Shown: positions 9,909-19,825 of the stretch, in pieces
Layout of the letters: each line of letters opens with the position of its first letter
Numbering within the stretch: position 1 is the stretch's first letter
Source: Flavobacteriaceae bacterium
GTDB taxonomy: Bacteria > Bacteroidota > Bacteroidia > Flavobacteriales > Flavobacteriaceae
DNA: 38,840 nucleotides
Reading direction: 5' to 3'
Assembly (NCBI GenBank): GCA_018608425.1
Contig: JABAZL010000075.1
Coordinates: 1 to 38,840 of the forward strand
Notes under the pieces: model-generated
Seen by the model: only the letters and a program-made list of their open reading frames with translations
Databases searched by the model: none
Told to the model about the DNA's origin: nothing
Made by a program: the position numbers and the translations under genes

Positions 9909-12353
9909 ATGAAAGTCCTTAAATTTGGTGGAACTTCTGTAGCCAATTCTAAAAACATAGATCAAGTATCTGCCATTGTAGCATCCCAAGATAAAAACAA
10001 TGTCGTTGTTGTATCTGCACTAGGAGGCATTACCGATTTACTCATGTCTGCTTTACAAATTGCAGCAAAAGGAGAATCTAGTTTTACACAAACTTTAAAA
10101 GAAATTGAAGAACGGCACTTAGAACCTATTCGAGCAAGTGTACCACCAGAAAAACAAAGTGGCGTTATAAGTTTTGTAAAAGCTGAGCTGAATCGTTTAG
10201 AAACCATCTTAGAGGGGGTAATGATGCTCAAAGAAGTTACAACGAAAGCCACAGCAACAATTACTTCCTACGGAGAGCGCTTATCCAGCACTATCATTTT
10301 TGAGATATTCAAAAACAAAGGTTATGATGTTGTTCTAAAAGACGGGCGTGATCTTATTGAAACTCAAATTCAAAACAACAGAACCGTAGTAAATTGGGAT
10401 GCAACTCAAATAAAAACACAAGAATTTTTCAAAAACAACAGCAGTAAATGTACCCTTGTGCCAGGATTCGTTGCTCGGGATGCAGCAGGAAACTCAACAA
10501 CGCTTGGAAGAGGTGGATCTGATTTTTCAGCAGCTATTTTAGCCCATGTGCTGAACGCTGATGTTCTTGAAATATGGACCGATGTAAGTGGAATGTACAC
10601 CGCAAACCCAAAATTAGTTAAACAAGCTACTCCAATTGAAAAGCTTTCCTACCTCGAAGCAATGGAGTTGTCTCATTTCGGAGCAAAGGTTATCTTCCCT
10701 CCTACGCTTCAACCTTTGGTAGAGAAACAAATTCCCGTTCGAATCAAAAACACCTTTGCCCCTGAAGATAACGGTACGCTAATTGACAATCGTACTTCAG
10801 AACAAAACGGTGTAGTTGTCAAGGGAATCAGTCATATCGATCAGATTAGCTTAATCAGCCTTGAAGGGAGTGGAATGGTTGGAATTCCTGGGTTCTCAAA
10901 ACGATTATTCGAAGCCTTGTCTATTGCGCATATCAATGTGATAATGATTACACAGGCATCTTCAGAACACTCCATCTGTATTGCTGTCAGGAATCATAAT
11001 GATGCGGAAGCCAAACTCGTAATCGACACTGAATTTGCCTTTGAAATTTCATTGAACAAGGTTGCTCCTGCTAAAGTTGAAAATGATCTTGTAAACATTG
11101 CCATTGTTGGGGATAACATGAAGAATCATCAAGGGATCAGTGGTAAAATGTTCAGCTCTCTGGGGGCAAATAACGTCAATATTCGTGCTATTGCACAAGG
11201 AGCATCGGAACGTAATATTTCCATCATGATCAATAAAAAGGATACTCAAAAAGCATTGAACACCTTGCATGAGACCTTCTTTGAAAATGATATCAAAGAG
11301 CTAAACTTATTCATTGTTGGAGTAGGAAATGTTGGTAGCAAACTCCTATCACAAATCCAACAACAACAACAATATTTAAAAGACAATCTTCTACTTCGAA
11401 TTCGAGTAATCGCAATCTCCAATTCGCGCACCATGGTTCTTGGCGAAGATGCACTAGATCTCAACCAATGGAGTACAGCTCTCGAAAACGGAAAACCCAC
11501 CGATATCAATGCGTTCTTTGAACATGCAAAAGGATTGAATTTACGCAACAGCATCTTTGTAGACAATACTGCAAATGCAGGCATCGCATATGAATACGAA
11601 CGATATTTGAACAATAACATCGGGGTAGTTACCTGTAATAAAATTGCATGTGCTGACAGCCTAGAAAACTATATGAGTTTGAAACGGTCGTCACGTAAAT
11701 ATGGAAGCCCATTCCTTTTTGAAACCAATGTAGGCGCTGGATTACCCATAATTGACACCCTTAACAATCTAATTGCATCTGGGGATCAAGTAGTCAAAAT
11801 TCAAGCTGTGCTTTCCGGAAGTTTAAACTTTGTTTTCAATAACTTCAAAGAAGGTACTTTATTTAAAGACGTTGTAGTCCAAGCGCAAAAAGAGGGCTAC
11901 ACAGAACCTGACCCGAAAATTGATTTGAGCGGTATCGATGTAGCTCGGAAAATACTTATTCTAGCACGTGAAAGCGGATTGAAAATTGAATTGAAAGACA
12001 TCGAGAATGTGCCTTTTTTACCAAAAGCGTGTTTAGATACTCCAGATAACGAAACCTTTTTTGATTCTCTAATTGACCACAAAGATCATTTTGAGAAACT
12101 TCTTGATGATGCGCGCTCTAAAAACGCACGCCTAAAATACGTTGCTCAACTTGAAAACGGAGTTGCCAAAGTGGGACTACAAGAAATTCCAGAAGGGCAT
12201 GACTTTTATAATCTTGAAGGGAGTGATAATATCATCTTATTTTATACCAATCGCTATACAGAACAACCTCTGATTGTCAAAGGGGCTGGTGCTGGTGCTG
12301 AAGTAACAGCTTCAGGGATTTTTGCAGACATCATAAGAATTGGAAAACGTTAA
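9909..12353 (+). CDS. thrA: Bifunctional aspartate kinase / homoserine dehydrogenase I
   Basis: MKVLKFGGTSVANSKNI aspartokinase motif; ACT domains; C-terminal NAD-binding IVGVGNVGSKLL and homoserine dehydrogenase GAGLPIIDTL. Confidence 0.96.
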   Translation: MKVLKFGGTSVANSKNIDQVSAIVASQDKNNVVVVSALGGITDLLMSALQIAAKGESSFTQTLKEIEERHLEPIRASVPPEKQSGVISFVKAELNRLETILEGVMMLKEVTTKATATITSYGERLSSTIIFEIFKNKGYDVVLKDGRDLIETQIQNNRTVVNWDATQIKTQEFFKNNSSKCTLVPGFVARDAAGNSTTLGRGGSDFSAAILAHVLNADVLEIWTDVSGMYTANPKLVKQATPIEKLSYLEAMELSHFGAKVIFPPTLQPLVEKQIPVRIKNTFAPEDNGTLIDNRTSEQNGVVVKGISHIDQISLISLEGSGMVGIPGFSKRLFEALSIAHINVIMITQASSEHSICIAVRNHNDAEAKLVIDTEFAFEISLNKVAPAKVENDLVNIAIVGDNMKNHQGISGKMFSSLGANNVNIRAIAQGASERNISIMINKKDTQKALNTLHETFFENDIKELNLFIVGVGNVGSKLLSQIQQQQQYLKDNLLLRIRVIAISNSRTMVLGEDALDLNQWSTALENGKPTDINAFFEHAKGLNLRNSIFVDNTANAGIAYEYERYLNNNIGVVTCNKIACADSLENYMSLKRSSRKYGSPFLFETNVGAGLPIIDTLNNLIASGDQVVKIQAVLSGSLNFVFNNFKEGTLFKDVVVQAQKEGYTEPDPKIDLSGIDVARKILILARESGLKIELKDIENVPFLPKACLDTPDNETFFDSLIDHKDHFEKLLDDARSKNARLKYVAQLENGVAKVGLQEIPEGHDFYNLEGSDNIILFYTNRYTEQPLIVKGAGAGAEVTASGIFADIIRIGKR

Positions 12354-12356
12354 GCT

Positions 12357-13286
12357 ATGAATGAAATTAAAATTTTCTGTCCGGCTAGTGTTGCCAATGT
12401 CTCCTGTGGTTTTGACGTTCTAGGTTTTTGTTTAGATCCAATTGGAGATGAAATGGTGATCCGAAAAACTACCGAAAAAGGTATTCGAATCACTAAAATA
12501 GAAGGTCAAAACCTACCTCTTGAAACTCAGAAAAATGTAGCCGGAGTTGCAGGTATGGCATTGTTAGAGGCGCATCCGAGTTCTTTTGGATTTGAAATAG
12601 AAATCATCAAAGGGATTAAAGCTGGTAGTGGTATTGGAAGCAGTGCAGCAAGTTCAGCTGGAGCTGTATTTGGAATCAACGAACTTTTAGGAAGACCTTT
12701 TTCTCGGACTGAACTGATCAAGTTTGCAATGAAAGGAGAAGAACTTGCGAGTGGCTCTCCACATGCAGATAATGTCGCTCCAGTTTTATTAGGCGGCTTT
12801 ACTCTAGTACGATGTTCAAAAAGTATCGATATAATTGGCTTACCTAGTCCCTCAGAATTATACACAACTATTTTGCATCCTAAAATTGAGTTGAAAACTT
12901 CGCACGCTCGAGCTGTTCTCAAGAAAAACATTATGCTAGAAAAAGCAATTGAGCAATGGGGAAACCTCGCCGCATTGGTAAGCGGACTATACACAGATGA
13001 CTATGATTTAATCGGAAGATCGCTTGTAGATGTTGTTATTGAACCGCATCGATCTGCATTGATTCCTGGCTTTCAAGAATTAAAAAAAGCAGCTACCGAT
13101 TCGGGTGCACTTGGAAGTGGAATTTCTGGATCTGGACCATCTATGTTTGCCCTGTCTAAAGGAAAAGAAACCGCCATTCGAGTAGGAGAATGCATGCAAC
13201 AAGCGTTTTTAAAATACAATATTGAGTTTGAACTTCATATTTCTAAAATTAATCCAAAAGGGATTCACATTATATCTTCCAAATGA
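12357..13286 (+). CDS. thrB: Homoserine kinase
   Basis: GHMP kinase motif GIKAGSGIGSSAASSAGAVFGINELLG; operon position between thrA and thrC. Confidence 0.95.
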   Translation: MNEIKIFCPASVANVSCGFDVLGFCLDPIGDEMVIRKTTEKGIRITKIEGQNLPLETQKNVAGVAGMALLEAHPSSFGFEIEIIKGIKAGSGIGSSAASSAGAVFGINELLGRPFSRTELIKFAMKGEELASGSPHADNVAPVLLGGFTLVRCSKSIDIIGLPSPSELYTTILHPKIELKTSHARAVLKKNIMLEKAIEQWGNLAALVSGLYTDDYDLIGRSLVDVVIEPHRSALIPGFQELKKAATDSGALGSGISGSGPSMFALSKGKETAIRVGECMQQAFLKYNIEFELHISKINPKGIHIISSK

Positions 13287-14578
13287 TTTACAACAGTTTA
13301 AATAAAAAATCAAAAGCAGCAGAGTTCCCAGAAGCTGTAGTTCGAGGTATTGCTCCAGATAGAGGCTTATATTTTCCAGAAAAAATACACCGTTTACCCG
13401 ATTCTTTCTTCGAAAACATAGAGCAGGAATCTATTCCAGAAATTGCTTTTCAAGCGATTGCTCCTTTTGTTGAGGGAAGTATTCCTGAGAATGAGTTGAG
13501 AAAAATCATTGAAGAAACTTTAGATTTTGATTTTCCAATCGTACCCATTACCAATCAAATGGGAACTTTAGAATTGTTTCAAGGCCCTACCCTTGCTTTT
13601 AAGGATGTTGGAGCACGCTTTATGGCACGTTGTCTCGGCTATTTCAATAGGGAGAATACTTCTCAAAAGATAACCGTACTTGTTGCAACCTCAGGAGATA
13701 CTGGCGGAGCCGTTGCCAATGGATTTCTTGGCGTACCCGGAATTGAGGTTGTTATTCTTTACCCAAAAGGAAAGGTAAGTGAAGTTCAAGAACAACAACT
13801 AACAACTCTAGGGCAAAACATTACTGCATTGGAAGTAGATGGTGTTTTTGACGATTGCCAAGACATGGTCAAAACAGCATTTCTAGATGAAGACATCACA
13901 AAACACAAACAACTTACTTCTGCCAATTCAATTAATGTAGCCCGATGGTTACCACAAATGTTCTATTATTTCATCGCCTATAGAGCACTTAAAAAAATTA
14001 ATAAACCACTTGTGGTTTCTGTTCCTAGTGGAAATTTTGGAAACATTTGCGCTGGCCTAATGGCACGTGAAATCGGGTTACCCATCGACCATTTCATTGC
14101 AAGTACAAACATTAACGATGTAGTACCAGATTTTTTATCTTCAGGAGTATATACCCCTAAAAAATCTTCTCCGACGATATCAAATGCTATGGATGTTGGA
14201 GATCCTTCTAATTTCATTCGCATTCTAAAAATCTTTGGCGATGACTTCGAGAGTTTAAAAGAGACATTTTCGGGCTATCGCTTTACAGACGATGAAACAC
14301 GTGAAGCACTAAAAGAGATTCATGAAATATCGGGCTATGTAGCAGATCCGCACGGGGCAGTTGGTTATTTGGGGCTAAAAGAGTATCTCAAAGATCATCC
14401 AGAAAAGTATGGGATTTTCTTAGAAACGGCTCATCCTGTAAAATTCCTAGATACCGTTGAAGATACTTTAAACATAAAGGTTGACATTCCAGAACGACTC
14501 AAAGAAACTCTTTCTAAGACCAAAGAAAGTATCGAAATTCAAGATTATCAAGGGCTTAAAAATTTCTTGCTTCGCTAA
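13283..14578 (+). CDS. thrC: Threonine synthase
   Basis: LAFKDVGARFMAR PLP-lysine motif, VATSGDTGGAVANGFLGV; ATGA overlap with thrB. Confidence 0.96.
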   Translation: MIYNSLNKKSKAAEFPEAVVRGIAPDRGLYFPEKIHRLPDSFFENIEQESIPEIAFQAIAPFVEGSIPENELRKIIEETLDFDFPIVPITNQMGTLELFQGPTLAFKDVGARFMARCLGYFNRENTSQKITVLVATSGDTGGAVANGFLGVPGIEVVILYPKGKVSEVQEQQLTTLGQNITALEVDGVFDDCQDMVKTAFLDEDITKHKQLTSANSINVARWLPQMFYYFIAYRALKKINKPLVVSVPSGNFGNICAGLMAREIGLPIDHFIASTNINDVVPDFLSSGVYTPKKSSPTISNAMDVGDPSNFIRILKIFGDDFESLKETFSGYRFTDDETREALKEIHEISGYVADPHGAVGYLGLKEYLKDHPEKYGIFLETAHPVKFLDTVEDTLNIKVDIPERLKETLSKTKESIEIQDYQGLKNFLLR

Positions 14579-14579
14579 A

Positions 14580-16187
14580 TTATTTTTCTAATTCTGGTAA
14601 GAGAAACTGATCTAAAGGACTGGACTCTTTCATCAACTCTTCAATGGCTTCCCAAGATCGCGGGGCGTTTGCTGACAAGTTGATTGGTCCATTTTCAGTA
14701 ATCAAAACATCATCTTCAATACGAATACCTATACCCCACCATTTAGGGTCACAGGGACTGTCTTTAGGAACATAAATCCCCGGTTCTACAGTAATGATAG
14801 CATCTGCTTTGAAAGGTCCGTAGTTGGACAAGTCATGAACGTCCAAACCAATATGATGAGCAGCACCATGAGGGTAATAGGTTCTGAATTCGTCTTCTTT
14901 TGTTATGATTCCCAAACGAACCAAGCCTTTTGCAACAACTTCTTGCGTAATACGTGTAATTTGACCTGAAGTACTCCCAATTACTGCGGCTTTTATACCA
15001 GCTTCTTGAGCATCATATACAATTTGATATATTAGTTTCTGTTCCTCTGAAAATGTTCCGTCTTTTGGAATTGTTCGGGTAATATCGGCTGTATACCCTT
15101 CATATTCTGCACCAAGATCCATCAACATCAAATCAGAGTCCAAACCAACATCATCGTTCTCAATATAGTGCAACACACAAGCATTAGACCCAGCACCAAC
15201 TATGGATGGATATCCTTCGTAGGCAGCACCGTATTTTTTAAATACAAATTCGTGAATACCTTGAATTTCACGTTCAGACATATCGGGTCGCATGGCTTTC
15301 ATTACTTCGCGTTGACCAACTACCGAAATACCAATTGCCTTCTTCAACAACGCTATTTCTTCAACAGTCTTTACCTCTCGTTGATCTCCAAGGAGCTGCC
15401 CTAAGAGTTCAACATCAAAATATTGGTCTTTTAAAAGAAATGCTACTTGCATTTTTAGGTCCTCAGGAACTTCTAAAGTTGATGATTCAAGAAAATTCTT
15501 AATTGCAGGATCAGCAGCAATAGATTCATTTCTGCCTGCATACCACTTAATTTCATTTTTGAGAGTTTCTACATCTTCTTTACTAACGGTACGTATACTT
15601 TTCAATAGGCGGTGGCGTAAACGATTAAAATCTTGTGGGTAATTTATGTTTTCCTTAAACGTTCGTTGCAGATCATACAGATCATATGGATCTGACTTAT
15701 CATCACGTACATCGTTTTCGAATTCAAAAATCAAAACCTCTTCAAAAGAAGTGAAGTTGGCTTGGTTCTTAATGAACTCCGATCGTAGCAATACACGATC
15801 AACGCCCAAGGCTTCTGCTCCTTCTACCCCCAAACGATAACCATTCCACTGCTCTTTAGCAGCGTCACGTTCTTGTACAAAAAGCTGATCAACGTACTGT
15901 CCCAGCTCATCTTGTTGTGGGTTTTTATAAACAATCAAAACTGATTGTGGCTCTTTAAAGCCTGTCAAATAATAAAAATTTGGATCGGGATGATACACAT
16001 AATCCACATCATTTGCTCGATTTCGTACGGGATTGGAAAATAAAACAGCAACACTATTTGCGGGCATTTTAGCACGTAATTCATCTCGTTTTGACTTATG
16101 AAACTCAGGCGTTAAAACAGCTTCTTGAGCAACAAGTGGTGACCATAGAAAGGTTAACAGAAAATAAAATAGGAATAATTTATGCAT
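14580..16187 (-). CDS. Secreted Xaa-Pro aminopeptidase / aminopeptidase P family (M24B)
   Basis: Signal peptide; LMLMDLGAEYEGYTADITRTIP, HGAAHHIGLDVHD, TVEPGIYVP metal-binding motifs. Confidence 0.92.
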   Translation of the reverse strand: MHKLFLFYFLLTFLWSPLVAQEAVLTPEFHKSKRDELRAKMPANSVAVLFSNPVRNRANDVDYVYHPDPNFYYLTGFKEPQSVLIVYKNPQQDELGQYVDQLFVQERDAAKEQWNGYRLGVEGAEALGVDRVLLRSEFIKNQANFTSFEEVLIFEFENDVRDDKSDPYDLYDLQRTFKENINYPQDFNRLRHRLLKSIRTVSKEDVETLKNEIKWYAGRNESIAADPAIKNFLESSTLEVPEDLKMQVAFLLKDQYFDVELLGQLLGDQREVKTVEEIALLKKAIGISVVGQREVMKAMRPDMSEREIQGIHEFVFKKYGAAYEGYPSIVGAGSNACVLHYIENDDVGLDSDLMLMDLGAEYEGYTADITRTIPKDGTFSEEQKLIYQIVYDAQEAGIKAAVIGSTSGQITRITQEVVAKGLVRLGIITKEDEFRTYYPHGAAHHIGLDVHDLSNYGPFKADAIITVEPGIYVPKDSPCDPKWWGIGIRIEDDVLITENGPINLSANAPRSWEAIEELMKESSPLDQFLLPELEK

Positions 16188-16268
16188 ATTGATTTTGGTT
16201 TAGAGCATCTAAAATAAGTTAAAAACAACTTACCTTTACGCTCAAATATACCAATAAATTAAAATAGA

Positions 16269-17354
16269 ATGTTAAAAACTACACTTTACGATACGCATAT
16301 TGCATTAGGAGCAAAAATGGTTTCTTTTGGAGGTTTCTTAATGCCTGTTCAATATGAAGGGGTAACTAAAGAACATCTTTGCGTTCGAGATGGAGTTGGA
16401 GTTTTTGATGTTTCTCATATGGGTGAATTTTTCGTTGAGGGAGCTCAAGCACTTTCTTTCCTTCAACACCTGTGCAGTAATGATATTGAAAAGTTAGTGC
16501 CTGGAAAAGCACAATACAACTACCTCCCTAATACTACTGGTGGAGTAGTCGACGATTTGATTGTTTATCAATTGGCCGAAGAGCGCTTTTTATTGGTTGT
16601 CAATGCATCGAATATTGAAAAAGATTGGAATTGGGTAAGCAAACAAAATGAAGCTTTTGGCGCAACAATTCGCAATGCATCTGAAGAATACGCTTTACTG
16701 GCTATACAGGGTCCTAAAGCAATTGAAGCAATGCAGTCTTTAACAGATGTCGTATTAGCTAAACTCCCTTTCTATGCTCATCAAACTGCTGCTTTTGCAG
16801 GTATAGAAGATATATTAATCGCCACAACAGGTTACACTGGTTCTGGTGGGTTAGAATTATACATACCCACCACTCACGTTCAAGAGGTTTGGGATGCCGT
16901 ATTTAAAGCTGGAGAAGCGTTCGGAATTGCTCCTATTGGCCTAGCAGCTCGGGACACACTCCGTCTTGAAATGGGCTATTGTTTGTATGGCAACGAAATA
17001 AACGAAGACCAATCGCCAATTGAAGCAGGATTGGGATGGGTAACCCGCCCACAAACAAATTTCATCAATGCTGTCGCCCTTGGAAAAGAAAAAACAGAAG
17101 GAACTGCAAACTGTCTGGTTGGATTTGAATTACAAGAACGTGGAATCCCAAGAACAGGACACGAGCTTTTTGATACAGAAGGAACCTCAATCGGCCGAGT
17201 AACTTCAGGTACCCAAGCACCAAGCCTTGGAAAAGGTATTGGATTAGGATATGTTATTAAAGAACATAGCACTATTGGATCAAAAATACAACTTCAAGTT
17301 CGCAACAAAATGCTTGCAGCAACCGTAGTCTCTTTACCTTTTTATAAGGCCTAA
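16269..17354 (+). CDS. gcvT: Glycine cleavage system aminomethyltransferase (T protein)
   Basis: LYDTHIALGAKMVSFGGFLMPVQYEG, GVFDVSHMGEF, YTGSGGLELY. Confidence 0.95.
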   Translation: MLKTTLYDTHIALGAKMVSFGGFLMPVQYEGVTKEHLCVRDGVGVFDVSHMGEFFVEGAQALSFLQHLCSNDIEKLVPGKAQYNYLPNTTGGVVDDLIVYQLAEERFLLVVNASNIEKDWNWVSKQNEAFGATIRNASEEYALLAIQGPKAIEAMQSLTDVVLAKLPFYAHQTAAFAGIEDILIATTGYTGSGGLELYIPTTHVQEVWDAVFKAGEAFGIAPIGLAARDTLRLEMGYCLYGNEINEDQSPIEAGLGWVTRPQTNFINAVALGKEKTEGTANCLVGFELQERGIPRTGHELFDTEGTSIGRVTSGTQAPSLGKGIGLGYVIKEHSTIGSKIQLQVRNKMLAATVVSLPFYKA

Positions 17355-17366
17355 TCGATTTACATT

Positions 17367-18179
17367 TTGAAAAAAATATTAATTCTTGGTGGGAGTGGTT
17401 TTATAGGCAACTGTTTGTATAGAGAATTGTATCCGTACTTCAGCCTTTTTGGAACCTATTGTAGTGCAAGTCGTTTTTCGAAACAAAAGAATTTTTTTTA
17501 TTACAACGTCGAAGATGACAACGTTTTAACAGTTGTTAAAAAGGTAAAACCACAACTAATAATTTCTTGTTTAAGAGGACCATTTGAAGCCCAAGTTGCC
17601 TGCCACAAACACTTGGTCGATTACATACAAAATTTCGATTGCCGCTTGATGTTTATTTCTTCAACCAATGTGTTTGATGCTTTTGAGCATTACCCCTCTT
17701 ATGAATTTGACAAGACTTTATCAGAAAGTCCTTATGGGCGTTTTAAAATAAAAATAGAAAACAGCTTATTGAACTTAGCTCCGAGTAAGTATGTCATTGC
17801 CCGCTTGCCTATGGTTTTTGGAACCAACGCTCCTAGAACAAAAGAAATAGAAGCACAAGTTGCTTCGGGTATACCCATTGAAGTTTTCCCGAATACCATT
17901 GTAAATGTAACTAGTGATAGAAAGCTGAGCCAACAAGTGCATTACATCATCAATCAAAAATTGACAGGAATTTTCCACCTCGGAAGTTCTGACTTGATTA
18001 CCCATTTTGACTTCATCAAACGAATTGTTTCTAGAAGGAAACTCAAGGGTGCAGTTTTCAAACAAATTTTCACAACCAATCAAATGCGATATTTGGTAGC
18101 TCTCCCAAAAGAAAACAAACTCCCACCCCATTTACATGTTTCTTATGAATCCATCTTAGAAGATTTATATTTACCCTAA
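17367..18179 (+). CDS. NAD(P)-binding SDR / RmlD-like sugar nucleotide reductase family protein
   Basis: TTG start, MKKILILGGSGFIGN Rossmann motif, FISSTNVFDAFEHYPSYEFDKTLSESPYGRFKIKIE. Confidence 0.75.
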   Translation: MKKILILGGSGFIGNCLYRELYPYFSLFGTYCSASRFSKQKNFFYYNVEDDNVLTVVKKVKPQLIISCLRGPFEAQVACHKHLVDYIQNFDCRLMFISSTNVFDAFEHYPSYEFDKTLSESPYGRFKIKIENSLLNLAPSKYVIARLPMVFGTNAPRTKEIEAQVASGIPIEVFPNTIVNVTSDRKLSQQVHYIINQKLTGIFHLGSSDLITHFDFIKRIVSRRKLKGAVFKQIFTTNQMRYLVALPKENKLPPHLHVSYESILEDLYLP

Positions 18180-18207
18180 AGGGGTTCCTCAAAGCGCAAT
18201 ACTTTTT

Positions 18208-18215
18208 TATATTTG
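18208..18215 (+). promoter_or_regulatory. Candidate -7 promoter box for yebC
   Basis: TATATTTG, exact match to Bacteroidota TAnnTTTG, 22 nt before the ATG. Confidence 0.5.
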
Positions 18216-18236
18216 TAACAATACAAAAAAACTGAA

Positions 18237-18953
18237 ATGGGAAGAGCCTTTGAATTTAGAAAAGCAAGAAAAATGAAACGTTGGTCAGCAATGGCCAAAA
18301 CCTTTACCCGTATAGGAAAGGATATTGTAATTGCTGTAAAAGATGGAGGCCCAGATCCAGACAATAATGCGCGTCTTCGAGCTGTTATTCAAAATGCCAA
18401 GGCGGCCAACATGCCTAAAGACAATGTAGAGCGTGCCATCAAAAAAGCATCGGATAAGAATACAGAAAATTATAAGGAGGTTTTGTTTGAAGGGTATGCT
18501 CCCTTTGGTATTGCTGTTCTAGTTGAGACTGCAACGGACAACAACAACAGAACGGTTGCCAACGTTAGAAGCTATTTCAACAAAGCCAATGGAAATATGG
18601 GAACATCGGGTTCTGTAGAATTCATGTTCGATCGCACTTGTAACTTTAGAATCAATCCTGAAAACATAGAGCCAGAAGAATTGGAATTAGAATTCATTGA
18701 CTTTGGTGTTGAAGAAGTATTTGCGGACGAAGATGGTGTTTTACTTTACGGTCCTTTTGAGCAATTTGGAGCAATTCAGAAAGAATTGGAGCACCGCTCT
18801 TTTGAGATTTTATCTTCAGGCTTTGAACGGATTCCACAGACGCTAACAAAGTTGAGTGCTGAACAAGTAGAGGAAGTTGAAAAATTACTCGAAAAAATAG
18901 AGGAAGACGACGATGTAATGAATGTCTACCACAATTTAGATCTTACAGATTGA
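18237..18953 (+). CDS. YebC/PmpR family DNA-binding regulatory protein (TACO1 family)
   Basis: MGRAFEFRKARKMKRWSAMAKTFTRIGKDIVIAVKDGGPDPDNNARLRAVIQNAKAANMPKDNVERAIKKA. Confidence 0.95.
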   Translation: MGRAFEFRKARKMKRWSAMAKTFTRIGKDIVIAVKDGGPDPDNNARLRAVIQNAKAANMPKDNVERAIKKASDKNTENYKEVLFEGYAPFGIAVLVETATDNNNRTVANVRSYFNKANGNMGTSGSVEFMFDRTCNFRINPENIEPEELELEFIDFGVEEVFADEDGVLLYGPFEQFGAIQKELEHRSFEILSSGFERIPQTLTKLSAEQVEEVEKLLEKIEEDDDVMNVYHNLDLTD

Positions 18954-19494
18954 GGATTCCGTTTTCAGGATTTTTACCCTTTATACCTACAAAATAACTT
19001 TTCATAGTCTTGTAGTCTTTTTTGATATCGTCAGTTGGAGTAAATAAAGGATAAAAATGTATTGTCCTTTTTGAATAATCGAACCCCACCAACAGTATGG
19101 GAACTTTTGCACCTTTTGCTATATAATAAAAGCCCGTTTTCCATTCTTCTACCCTTTTTCTAGTGCCTTCGGGAGCAATTGCTAATCGAAACGTTTTTCT
19201 TTTATTATAGATATTTACAATGCTTTCGACAACATTTTGGTTTCCTTCTCTACTCAGAGGAGCCCCACCCAAGCCTTTAAAAAACCAAGACGTAAGAGGG
19301 TTGAATAATTCTTTTTTTCCAACATAATTAATTTCTTCTCTCAGTACACTTCTGATAAAAATACCAACAAAAAAATCATAGTTACTGGTATGTGGAAATA
19401 CCGCAATAACAAACTTTGGAATCTGAGGGAAAGACCCCACCACCTTCCATTTCAATATTTTAATTAATATTAATTTTGCGAAAAAACGAAACAT
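18943..19494 (-). CDS. PlsC-like 1-acylglycerol-3-phosphate O-acyltransferase family protein
   Basis: FPHTSNYDFF (HxxxxD), IAPEGTRKRVEEWKTGFYYIA motif. Confidence 0.87.
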   Translation of the reverse strand: MFRFFAKLILIKILKWKVVGSFPQIPKFVIAVFPHTSNYDFFVGIFIRSVLREEINYVGKKELFNPLTSWFFKGLGGAPLSREGNQNVVESIVNIYNKRKTFRLAIAPEGTRKRVEEWKTGFYYIAKGAKVPILLVGFDYSKRTIHFYPLFTPTDDIKKDYKTMKSYFVGIKGKNPENGILNL

Positions 19495-19504
19495 AATATA
19501 GTAC

Positions 19505-19765
19505 TTAAGAAAGGTTATTTAAAAATTGTTTTACTTTTTTCTGGTCCTCAGAGGTGTCTATTCCAATAGCTGCTTGAGGGTTAACAACCATTTTTATTTT
19601 GGATTGCATCGCTCTCTGTTGCAACAAGCACTTCTGAAAACAAGCCTGTTGCTACCACATTTTGATAGGTATGCTCAATTACTGTTGTCTTTCCGAGTTT
19701 CTGCATTAGTTTCCCGTAAAACGTGAAGCTTAGTAACGAGCTGGAATAACAGCGATTATTTTCAT
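19505..19765 (-). pseudogene. kdsB: Relic of kdsB (3-deoxy-manno-octulosonate cytidylyltransferase): N- and C-termini retained, middle deleted
   Basis: Minus-strand conceptual translation MKIIAVIPARY*ASRFTG/KLMQKLGKTTVIEHTYQNVVATGLFSEVLVATESDAIQ//KMVVNPQAAIGIDTSEDQKKVKQFLNNLS*; matches the KdsB N-terminal signature and the C-terminal GIDTPEDL-type motif. Confidence 0.85.
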
Positions 19766-19825
19766 AAAGTGCTAATGTGTTTCAAAAATACTAAGTGTAA
19801 GTGTAAATATGGCTTTAGATCGTTA

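Noticed and set aside
7438-12994. Minus-strand ORFs inside clpC and thrA/thrB (e.g. 8335..8646, 11246..11620, 12527..12994)
   Set aside because: Fully contained antisense shadow ORFs with Ser/Phe-rich low-complexity translations.
19526-19726. Plus-strand ORF MFYFFLVLRGVYSNSCLRVNN...
   Set aside because: Antisense to the kdsB relic; the informative translation is on the minus strand.
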